Shown here: positions 20,284 through 30,110 of the stretch, one piece after another
Position numbering within the stretch: position 1 is the stretch's first letter
How the letters are laid out: each line of letters opens with the position of its first letter
Assembly (NCBI GenBank): GCA_026122225.1
Contig: JANEZZ010002707.1
Span: 186,001 to 250,000 of the forward strand
Reading direction: 5' to 3'
Length of the DNA stretch: 64,000 nt
Origin: Heloderma charlesbogerti
Taxonomy: Eukaryota > Chordata > Lepidosauria > Squamata > Helodermatidae
Position numbers and translations under genes: made by a program
The notes under the pieces: generated by a model
Databases searched by the model: none
Told to the model about the DNA's origin: nothing
Seen by the model: the letters and a program-made list of their open reading frames with translations, nothing else

Positions 20284-22542
20284 GCCTCTTTTGCCTTTTT
20301 ATTTGTTCAGGGTGATGCAAATGGAATTTGCCCAAATCAAGTAAATGTAGACATGCTGGCAGACTGATTCTTGAAGTACAATGTGGACGTCCTAGTTCTG
20401 ATAGACCAAGGAGATAGATTCGACAGCTCCAGTTGGATAGCAAGGTCATGCAAGTGATGGGGAAAAGACAAAATGTATCATCCATTAGCCTAAGTCAGGG
20501 CATTCAGGTGCAGCAGCAAGAATTCAACTTGCAGTTTTGAGGATATGTTAACTATTCAATTTAAGCAACATTATGTAGGCTTGAATGTTCTGCTTTTAAA
20601 AAAGCAAGAATTTTTCAATGAACTCTAGCAAGGCAATTAATCACCACCCCCAAAGAGAATCTCCCAGGAAATAAAATTCACACATACAAGGCGAAACGTA
20701 TTATGTCACAAGAGGCTTTAGATCCATTGTAGTAGTGGCTGATTTAATGACAGAATGAGAATAGGAAGTTGTTCTGTGATTCCCACTATGGACTCTCCAG
20801 AAGTTATTCTGTTGCAACAGGAGCAGCAGTTATCTGTGTGTGTACAGAACAGCCTATTATTCTGAGCACGAAAGGGTGCTGAAATCCCTTGATTTAATAT
20901 CAAGGAGTTGCCATCCAAGTAACTACTTGACATTAAGCGAGTCTGCAAATGCCTCTTTAATAATAAACTTCTCCTGTGAAGGACATATACTTGTGCACAA
21001 GACAGATTTCATTTGTTGATGCATAGGGATTGGACATATTCATGGAGGATCGGAATAAGCTCTGATACTACCTCTGAAGCTCTGCAACCTCCAGCTTCAG
21101 AGGTAGTGTACCTCTGCATTTCAGATGCTGGAGAGAAACAATGGGGAAAGGATTTTGCCTTCATGCCCTGCTTGTGGACTTCCAGACAGCATCCGTCTGG
21201 CACTGGACTAGATGCATCTTTGGTCCAAAAAAACAAAATGCTGGACTAGATGCATCTTCAGTCCAGTTAAGCAGGATTCTTTTCCTGTTCTTGTCAGCTT
21301 CTGCCTACTTTTAATTAATATCCAGACTACATTCTTTTAATTAATAGACAGACTTTTAATTAATATCAAGACAGGGAGCATATTATTTTAATTAGCTTTC
21401 CAACTGAACCTTTCTTAAAAAACAAATTCAAGGTTGCTGAAGCACGCATTTCACTGTTACTTTCTAGTGCTAATATTGGCTAATAGTGCTTTCCTGGTAA
21501 CATTAGAACCTATCTCTGCAAAGTCAAATTGTATGTTACCAGTATAGAGACACATTGAGAAAGGGGGTTCAGTGAATGAAATGGCCAGACCAGAGCTGGA
21601 AAAAGGGCCCTTACTACTAACCATCTAATCTTTTATCCAGCACATAAGCTCTCCTGCTCTTCATTTTTCTCTGTTTGTACAAATGTTTACTTCAAGTTTA
21701 AATAAAGAAGATGCATATGGACAGCATGACATCTCTTTCCCAGATGGCCTGGGAGCCATGCAAAATATTTGGATAATGAAAGGTTTGGATAAACAAGAGT
21801 GCAATTTCCTTAGAATTACACTGACTTTGGCCTATATGGAGGACATACACAGTGATGGTGGGTTAAGGAAGAGCTTAAGATAGATGAAGTTCATAAGGGG
21901 GACATGAAAACTTAGCCACTGGTTTCAGCTGGATCAGTTATGTAAACATTTATTTCAAATGATGTCAGAAGAATTCCCAACAGAATAAAAACACACAAAT
22001 CAAGCATGATTTTTATGAAGGGAGTGAATGCTGTACATGAAACACTTGATTAACAAAATGCATGACATTTACTTAGTCATGGAACCAGCAACGCTGCTAA
22101 TTCAACAATCAGACCCAAACAGAAAGAAATGCCAAGGGTGGGGCATGTCATCAACATCTGGAAAAATAAAAGGTTTGCATCCTTTTGGATATGCAAAGCC
22201 AAGACAGCTCCTAGAGCGCACAGGAAGCATCTCAAATAGAAACATACACAAGGACACATAGTATATCAATCTGGGAACAATCCTTTAATGCTGAACAGAA
22301 GATGGAGATTTTAAAAGCCTGATCCAAGGTGCAGATATTTAGCTTTTCCATTTTAACAAACACCCAAACTAGTGTACAAAAAATAAAATAAACACATTCA
22401 TAAAACATACACATAAATACACACACACATCAAGAATTTGTAGGAGGAGAAACCCTTGTTCCGATGCCAGCAACCAGTTCTAACCTTGTGCTAGCAGCCA
22501 TCAGCGCTGCAGTGTCAGTACTGGACAATGGTGAATATCCAT
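20284..22542. other. Anonymous sequence
   Basis: No exon or repeat family recognised over most of this stretch. CTTTTAATTAATA recurs three times near 21308-21367. TGCTGGACTAGATGCATCTT near 21236 is a retroposon-tail fragment. AGCTTCAGAGGTAGT and its inverse form a small dyad near 21075-21110. Confidence 0.45.
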
Positions 22543-22658
22543 CAGCCTTCCCCAATTTAGGGGACTCCAGATGGAATATGACTACAACTCCCATAATTCC
22601 CAGCCAGCATGGGAGCTGCAGCACAACACATGTGGAAGGAACCAGGTTGGGGAAGGCT
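22543..22658. mobile_element. Foldback MITE family D
   Basis: GCCTTCCCCAATTTAGGGGA...ACTACAACTCCCATAATTCC...CATGGGAGCTGCAGCACAAC...AACCAGGTTGGGGAAGGC. The terminal arms are inverted repeats. Same family as 9864 and 62006. Confidence 0.8.
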
Positions 22659-23146
22659 TCCATACATCCTTAGAGTGATCAGAGACAGGCCCCATTCTGT
22701 TAACATCACCACGTGTTTGGGAAAAGCTATCACAAAGGGGGGTTAACTTATTTTAAAAGCAATTGGAGCAAACCTGGTTTTGCACAGGTCAGGGTACTGC
22801 GTTGGTTGTTGAGGCTTCTGTCTCTGCATGCCTAAACTGGAGCAGCTTAAGCACCAGATAATTTCAGGATTCCTATGTGCAAGACCACATGTACATAGCT
22901 GCTATTTAATGGATCGGATGAGTTAATTTGTGCATTAATTCTCATGCCCACGCAATATTATTTGTTGTGTTTCCTGCACAGCTAACCCTCTTGATGTTTT
23001 ATACTGTTTTGGTCCCCCATCAGTCCATTTGGCTTTTTGGCATTTTTGCAAGGCCAGAATGTTCTGTACAAGCTGCATAGCTGGCTTCCAGCTTTGAGCA
23101 TGAGAACGAGGGCAAAAGGGCATACTTCCCACAGTGCACAACAGCA
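22659..23146. other. No recognised feature
   Basis: Anonymous sequence up to the TSD of the large foldback element. Nothing recognised. Confidence 0.5.
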
Positions 23147-23154
23147 CTGAATTG

Positions 23155-23974
23155 TAGGGTTGGCGGAGAATTTCTCCCCGAAACTTCGGGGGGCCGAGCG
23201 CCAACGTGTTCGGCCCGCCGAAGAAGTTTCGGGGAGAAATTCTCCGCACCCCCCCCCCCGGGATGGGACTTACCTTTCCCGAATGTCCCTCCCGGCGGCG
23301 GGTCCCGGCGGTGGCTCGTCGGGTCTTCATCAGGGGCGGGGGCGGCAGCCAATCTTTCGACCGGCTGCCACCGCCGCCATTCCAATAAAACTAAAAAAAA
23401 ACCAAACGCCCCCGTGATAGGCTACATTAATCGTCACGTAGCCTATCACGGCTAGATTTGCAAAGTCAGTCGTGATATCACGGGTGACTTAAAAAAAAAA
23501 AAAAAGCGCGTACGGATAACGGTGGCCCCCATAGGGAGCCGCCATTCACGTTCCTTATTTGGTCGCCGTAGTCTACGTAAAGATTTACGTAGACTACAGC
23601 GACCAAATAAGGAACGTGAATGGCGGCTCCCTATGGGGGCCGCCATTTGCGTACGCGCTTTTTTTTTTTTTTTAAGTCACCCGTGATAGGCTACGTGACG
23701 ATTTACGTAGTCTATCACGGCTGACCTTGCAAATCTAGCCGTGATAGGCTACGTTAATCGTCACGTAGCCTATCACGGGGGTGGTTTTTTTTTTTTTTAC
23801 TTTTAATTTCGCGGCCGGGCGAGGCGAGGCGCCTCCTCCCCGGCCTGAATTTCAGCCAGGCGAGGCGGGAAGCCTCCCCCCCCCCGGCCTGAACTTCGGG
23901 GGGAGAGCAGCGAAGCGCCTCCCCGCCACCGCGAAAAGCTGCGAGACCAGGTAAGTGACTTTCGTGCACCCCTA
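23155..23974. mobile_element. Foldback hAT-like element, subfamily A copy 1
   Basis: 820-bp GC- and CpG-rich element with a perfect 8-bp TSD, CTGAATTG, at 23147-23154 and 23975-23982. Ends are TAGGGTTGG and GTGCACCCCTA. The first 100 bp form a hairpin (GGAGAATTTCTCCCCGAAAC pairing with its inverse near 23226-23249). The core, about 23408-23781, is a long inverted repeat centred on GTCTACGTAAAGATTTACGT near 23570-23592, with arms of about 180 bp. Each arm holds further palindromes of the form CGTGATAGGCTACGT...ACGTAGCCTATCACG, T or A runs of about 15, and a CGCCATT block. AGGTAAGT is found near both ends, in opposite strands. No transposase or other protein is recognisable. The 8-bp TSD and TAGGG end point to hAT-type mobilisation, which is an inference. 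Confidence 0.88.
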
Positions 23975-23982
23975 CTGAATTG

Positions 23983-25339
23983 TCAGTACTGGAAGGTACA
24001 GTCTAGATGTATCCTAGCCATTCCCAGACTTTACAAACCAAATCACGACCATTTCAGCCTGTGGCAGCCACATGAAAAAGCCATTCCCATGCCAACTTCC
24101 CATCATCACCCCATGGCATGGCAGTTATAAAAATTCATCAGTATGCATTAGATTCTGTTTTCAGCCTGCTACTTAACCCATGTTTAGGGTTAGTACCAAA
24201 ACAGAATCATGCATGATACACATTGGTGACCATATGATAGCCATGCTGCTGGAAGCTAGCACACGATGGCTTTTACTTGTGGTTGCCATGGGCTAAGTTC
24301 ATCATCTATTTTCTGTGATGGGGCATATCAGTTCTGCTTCTTATATTACAGATGTCTCTTTGCCGGAACACACAATATTTTTGTTTCCTGCAGGATGAAT
24401 ATCTATTCCTTTTCAGTGTTCACAAGATGACTTTTCTTTGCCTGCCTCACACAGTACAACACATTGAGAAGGATCTCCTTCCCACCAGGCATGCATTTTT
24501 GGAGAGCAGAGCTATTTTTAGACTACTGCCTGCACAACACTTACATTATTGTTTTGTTGTCTTGGCAGGGGGAAAAAAGAAAATAATTGGAAAGAGGCAA
24601 TTTTCTAGGCTAAAATTATTTCTGCCTTATTGCTGTGGAGTAGAAAACCTCTCATCTGGTATTGCAAGCCCCCACCCCCACCCCAGCGCTAAGCAAAATG
24701 ATTCCCAATGTCAGAAGAGACATTAATTCCCACCAGTTAGAATAGCTCAATAAGAAAAACTGCCTGCCCCTGCCTCTATCAATGTTAGGGGCCAAATTCA
24801 GTCTTGAGGTAATCAACCACACAGCTTTGCATAATTTTTCTTAAATAATTTATTTTAACACCAGCTGTCTCCATAAAAATGTTTAAAGCAAAGAGATTAA
24901 GAAATAATAGGTTTTTTGCAGGTTTACCTGCACGCAGCAACATTATCCATGAGTTGAAAATAATTTATTTTTTTAGTGAGCAATATCAGGGACAATAGAA
25001 AATTTGTGCAAGGCAATATTTTGTGCAAGCCTGCACAAAAGTAACTGATGTCCCTACAAGAGTGTTCTGACACTAATGTTTTGCATTTACAGGATAGCTT
25101 TTGGACTGATTGTGCTAACTGCGTAACTCATGAAAACATTTGGTCACCATGCACCATCATCCACAGAGCTTGTCTCGAACACCATTTTTTGAGAAGAGGT
25201 TGGATTTCTGGATCAATCCAGTTTGTGTGATCTTTCTCCGAGCATGCTACCTGGGTGGGATATTCTAGCGAACCATTTTCATGCACGTATAACCATGAAA
25301 ATCATTTCAAACATCACCCTTATGGGTGGAAAACTTTAT
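23983..25339. other. Anonymous sequence
   Basis: No gene, RNA or repeat family recognised. CAGTTCTGC and simple AT-rich stretches only. The open frame at 24352-24726 shows no motif. Confidence 0.45.
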
Positions 25340-25530
25340 AGGTCACATAGGAGGCTGCCTCATACCAAGTCAAATGACTGATCCATCTCGTTCAGTATTG
25401 CCTATGCTGACTAGCAGCAACTCTCCAGGGTTTCAGACAAAAAGCCTCCTCCAGCCCTACTTGGAGATGCTGGCAGTTGAACGTGGGGCCTTCAACGTGC
25501 AAAGCATGCACTCTACCACTGAGTCCTTCA
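25340..25530 (-). mobile_element. tRNA-derived SINE (GCATGTAGAAGGTC type), antisense
   Basis: CACATAGGAGGCTGCCTCAT, CTCTCCAGGGTTTCAGACAA, GGAGATGCTGGCAGTTGAAC and GCAAAGCATGCACTCTACCA read as the reverse complement of the SINE at 19085-19280, including its B and A boxes at the right-hand side. Confidence 0.8.
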
Positions 25531-26324
25531 ACAGGACTAAAAATCTCTCATATCAATCCTATGCGGTGGGTCTTCAAATATGCAGTGAAACTGCATGCCT
25601 TGAGGAATTTCAGACTGCATGTGGGGATGCGCTGGAGAAAGATGGCTAGAACACATTTTGGAGGTACAGCTGCAGCTTAATGTTATCGCTCATGGTCACT
25701 GGCCCTAAGATTTAATTCTTATTAGTCATATACAAATCTCCAGTCACGGAAGGCAACCTCACCTAACTGCACACATACTCTTCTGTATGTGCATCCTTTT
25801 TTGCACAATCAGTCCTCACAGGAATACATATACATGTACAAGTCATGTGACTTTTCATCATGATTGAACAATTACATCCACCCACCCTTCCTCTGGTAAT
25901 AGGCAACATGAACAGAAAAATCCCTCCACGGTGTCTGAACGTCACTGAGTATAATGACTGCTCAGAAGAGAGATCATATACTTCTTATATTCAGAGAGTG
26001 TCTGCACTGTGCTATAGACAGACAAGTCTGCTGAGAGCAGAAGGTCCAAATCCTGGCAGGATTGGGACCAGGATCAGGATGAAACACTGCAGCAGGGGCT
26101 TTAGCCTTTGGAAGCAGTTTTGCATCAAAATAACACAGAAGGTCAACAGAGAGTCAGATCTGACTACAAGTAGGGTTTCAGATGAGGAATCTGATCCAGG
26201 AGAACTGGAAGATATAGGGAAGCTGCAAGCAGGTGGATAAGGAAGCTGTCAGGGTGGTCTGAAAGACTACAGTCTGACCGTAGCCATGGCAAAGATCTGC
26301 AAACGTCTGATCTGCAAACATTTA
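25531..26324. other. No recognised feature
   Basis: Anonymous sequence. A possible short fragment of low-complexity CAT repeat begins at its right edge. Confidence 0.45.
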
Positions 26325-26325
26325 T

Positions 26326-26352
26326 TATTACCATCATCATCATCATCATCAA
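26326..26352 (+). repeat. (CAT)n LINE tail
   Basis: ACCATCATCATCATCATCAT-type run, the antisense image of the (GAT)n tail at the L2 3' end. Confidence 0.85.
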
Positions 26353-27237
26353 CAACAACTTGTATACCACTCCACATCTAAACATATTCTGGAGCTGTGA
26401 ACAACAAGAGATAAAATCAACAAAAGCTAAAAAGCTAAAAAGAAGATATATGATAGTAAGATTATTCTTTAAAAAAATTAGTGCCAATAAAACTGAGGCT
26501 AGTTAACCAAGGCAGGCTTCCTGGAAAAAAGCTTAAAACAACCCAGTGTTGGCACCTGCCTGACCTCCTGAGTGAGAGAGCTCCATAGGATGGGAGCCAC
26601 TGCATTGAAGGCTCTTGCCCAGGTGGACTCCAGTCAGGCCACAGGCCCATGTGGAACCATCAGGAGCAAGTCCTTGGATGACCTCAGTGACTGGGTAGGT
26701 TGGTAAGGGAGAAGGTGCCCTCTTAGGTATCCTGGTCCCAAGTTATTTAGGGCTTTGTACACTAGTACCAAAACCTTAAAGCTGGCCTGGTAGTGAATAG
26801 ACAGTTAGTACAATTCCCTCAGCAAAGGAATTGCATGATGAAAAGGGGCAGCTCCCAATAACAGCCGAGCTGCTGCGTTCTGCACTAATTCCAGCTTCTG
26901 AAGCAACCTCAAGAGCAGCCCCACATGGCGCACGTTGCAGTAATCCAGTCTTGAGGTTACAAGCGCCTGAACCACTGTGGCCAAGCTATCCCTGTCCAGG
27001 AGAGGCTGTAGCTGGCAAACCAGACTGATGCTGGTAAAAGGAACTCTGACCCTCTATGGCCACTTGGGCCACCAGCGACAATGATGGATCTAGGAGTACC
27101 CCCAGACTTCGAACCTGATATTCAGAGGGAGTGCAACCCCGTTCCGAACAGGCAATGAGCCTATCTCCCAGACCCAGGAACCACTCACCCACAGGGCTTC
27201 CATCTTGCCAGGATTCAGTTTCAGTTTACTGGCCTAG

Positions 27238-28291
27238 ATGAAACAACAATCAGGTGGATCCATGGTTGGCTACAAAATCGGACTCAAAGGGTGCTTATCA
27301 ATCTTCTCAAACTGGGGATAGGTAATGAGCGGGGTACCGCAGGGCTCAGTCCTGGGCCCAGTGCTCGTCAACATTTTTATTAATGACTTGGAGGAGGGGG
27401 TGCAGGGAATGCTGATCACATTTGCAGATGACACAAAATTGGGCAGGACAGCTAATACTCTGGAAGACAGAAACAAAATTCAAAGTGATCTTGATAGACT
27501 GGAGCACTGGGCAGAAAACAACAGAATGAAATTTAATAGGGATAAATGCCAAGTTCTGCACCTAGGAAAAAGAAACCAAAGGCACAGTTACAAGATGGGG
27601 TACTTGGCTCAACAACACTACAAGCGAGAAGGATCTTGCAATTGTTGTTGATCACAAGCTGAATCTGAGCCAACAATGTGATGTGGCTGCAAAAAAGGCA
27701 AATGCTCTTTTGGGCTGCATTAAGAGAAGTATAGCTTCCAAATCCCGGGAAGTACTAGTCCCCCTCTACTCAGCACTGCTTAGGCCTCATCTGGAGTACT
27801 GTGTCCAGTTCTGGGCACCACACTTTAAGAAGGATGCAGACAAGCTGGAGAGGGTTCAGAGGAGGGCAACGAAGAAGATCAGGGGACTGGAAACAAAGCC
27901 TTATGAAGAGAGACTGAAAGGCATGTTTAGCCTTGAGAAGAGAAGACTGAGGGGAGATATGATAGCGCTCTTCAAGTACTTGAAAGGTGGTCACAGAGAG
28001 GAAGGCCAGGATCTCTTCTTGATCATCCCAGAATGCAGGACACGGAATAATGGGCTCGAGTTACAGGGAGCCAGATTCTGGCTGAACATTAGGAGGAACT
28101 TCCTGACTGTTAGAGCAATATGACAATGGAACCAATGACCTAGGGAGGTAGCGGGCTCTCCCACACTGGAGGCATTCAAGAGGAGGCTGGACAGCCATCT
28201 GTCAGGGATGCTCTGACTTGGATTCCTGCACTGAGTAGGGGGTTGGACTCGATGGTCTTGTAGGCCGCTTCCAACCCTACTATTCTATGAT
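27238..28291 (+). mobile_element. 5'-truncated CR1 LINE nested in L2
   Basis: About 1.05 kb of CR1 in plus orientation. It starts in the RT region (ATCAGGTGGATCCATGG, the IRWIH motif) and ends TCCAACCCTACTATTCTATGATC, the typical CR1 3' terminus. The L2 sequence of the surrounding element resumes on both sides. 5' truncation is normal for CR1. Confidence 0.9.
27325..28123 (+). pseudogene. CR1 reverse transcriptase remnant
   Basis: Two frames cover the C-terminal half of a CR1 RT. 27325-27651 has VPQGSVLGPVLVNIFINDLE and the catalytic box FADDTKLG. 27683-28123 has the LLGCIKRSIASKSREVLVPL and LERVQRRATKKIRGLE thumb region and ends NFLTVRAI followed by a stop, where the copy at 53059 reads on into RQWN. 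Frameshifts occur at about 27600-27680, and the first RT motifs are missing because the insertion is truncated. A non-functional fragment. Confidence 0.88.
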
Positions 28292-28843
28292 CAGCCTGTT
28301 ACGGCATCTAAGCACTGATCCAGGACTTGCACAGCCTCATCTGATTCATATGTCACAGGGAGACAGAGCTGTGTGTCATCAGCATACTGATGTCACTTAG
28401 CTCCAAGACCCTTAATGGCTGCTCCCAGTGGCTTCATATAGATGTTAAATAACACTAGGGACAGGATGATACCCTGTGGAATCCAACAGCTCAATTGCCA
28501 GGGGGCTGAGGAATGGTCACCTAATGTTACTCTCTAAAATCAAACCTGCAGGTAAGACCGGAACCACTATAACACAGTGCCTCTAATGCCCATCCCACGG
28601 GGTCAATCCAGGAGGATACCATGGTCAATGGTATCAAAAGCTGATGAGAGATCAAGCAGAATTAGCAGGATTGCATTCCCCCATCCCACTCTTGACAAAG
28701 GTCATCCATCAGGGCGACCAAGGCTGATTCAGTCCCATAACCATGTCGAAACCCAGACTGGAATGGGTCTAGATAATCACTATCCTCCAGGAGTCCATGC
28801 GGTTGTTCCACCACAACCCTCTCCAGTACCTTCCCTAAGAAAG

Positions 28844-29690
28844 TAGGGATGGCGGAGAATTTCTCCACGAACCTCCGGGAGGCCAAATGCCAATGCATTC
28901 GGCCCTCCGAAATTGGTGGTGAAATTCTCCGCCGCCCCCCCCCCCCGGGATGGGACTTACCTCGTGTGAATGTCCCTCTCGGTGGCGGGTCCCGGCGGCG
29001 TTTCGGTGGGGGCAGCGGCCGGTCTTCTGACCTGCCGCCACCATTGCAAAATAAAAAAGGAAAGTAAAAAAACAACAACACACACCCGTGATAGGCTACG
29101 TAACGATTTACGTAGCCTATCATGGCTAGATTTCCAAAGTCAGCCGTGATAGGCTACGTAAATCGTCACGTAGCCTATCACGGGTGACTTTGGAAAAAAA
29201 AAAAAAAAGCGTACGCAAATAGCAGCGCCCATGGGGCGCCGCCATTTGCGTTCCTTAGTTTGGCACATCTGGTCTACGTAACATAGACTAGACGTGCCAA
29301 ACTAAGGAACGCACATGGCGGCGCCCCATGGGCGCCGCCATTTGCGTATGCGCTTTTTTTTTTTCAAAGTCACCAATGATAGGCTACGTGATGATTTACG
29401 TAGCCTATCACGGCTAGATTTCCAAAGTCAGCCGTGATAGGCTATGTAAATCATTATGTAGCCTATCACGGGTGTGTGTGTGTGTTTTTTTTACTTTTTT
29501 TTTTCGCGGCCGGGTAGACGTCTGAATTTCGGCGGCGAGGGATGGGGCACCTCCCCCCGGCCTGAATTTCAGCCAGGCAAGGCGGGGCACCTCCCCCCCC
29601 TCGCCTGAACTTCGGGGGGTGAACCGAAGCGCCTCCCCCCCACCGCGAAGCAAGCTGCGGGACCAGGTAAGTCCCGTTCGTCCATCCCTA
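28844..29690. mobile_element. Foldback hAT-like element, subfamily A copy 2
   Basis: Begins TAGGGATGGCGGAG and ends CGTTCGTCCATCCCTA. TAAGAAAG at 28836-28843 recurs at 29689-29696 as an 8-bp TSD; the exact right edge is ambiguous by two bases because TA is shared. Like copy 1 it has a left terminal hairpin (GGAGAATTTCTCC and inverse), then a core at about 29082-29473 with four palindromes CGTGATAGGCTACGT...ACGTAGCCTATCACG arranged as an inverted repeat around GTCTACGTAACATAGACTAG at about 29272. CGCCATTTGCG blocks and A/T runs are mirrored in both arms. It sits inside the L2 LINE, whose sequence continues on both sides. No coding capacity. Confidence 0.88.
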
Positions 29691-30110
29691 AGAAAGGGGT
29701 ATTTGCAACTGGGCGATAGTTGTCTAAAACCACTGGGTCCAGACTTAAGGACAGCAAGAACCATCCCTTCCTGTAAAGAAGCAATCACCACACTGTAACC
29801 CATCCAGTCATACCCCCTGAGCTAGATTTTATTAGCCAGGAGGGGCAAGGATCGACAGGGCACATGGTCGGTCGCATTGCTGCAAGCACCCTGTCCATGT
29901 CATCAGGCAGCAGCAACTGAAACTGATCCCACAAAACTGGCCAGAAACATTTACAGTCAGGAAGAACCAAAGGGCTGCCTATGGCAGGAGTGGGCAGAAG
30001 TTCGATCTGGATCAGGTATTTGTGCGAGCTCCTGTTCTGGTACTGAAAACAAATTCCTGGGCTGAGCAATTCTGCAGTTGTTCTGCAATTCTATGTCTTG
30101 AGACACTGTT

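Larger units (their letters stand above)
26325..30110 (-). mobile_element. L2-clade LINE, antisense, broken by two nested insertions
   Basis: Old L2 LINE in three blocks: 26325-27237 (3' part, ending in a (CAT)n tail), 28292-28843 and 29691-30110. On the minus strand the rightmost block reads CPVDPCPSWLIKSS and then DPVVLDNYRPVAN. After the nested foldback element the frame resumes with FLGKVLERVVVEQ and DPFQSGFRHGYGTESALVAL, the fingers region of an L2-type reverse transcriptase. The gap 27238-28291 is a sense-strand CR1, and 28844-29690 is a foldback element. Stops and indels make it non-coding. The order of insertion shows that the L2 is the oldest of the three. Confidence 0.85.

Noticed and set aside
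23408..23781. CRISPR-like array because of regularly spaced palindromes
   Set aside because: This is a eukaryotic genome. The repeats are palindromic parts of a transposon with TSD, the intervening sequence is itself inverted-repeated, and there are no cas genes.
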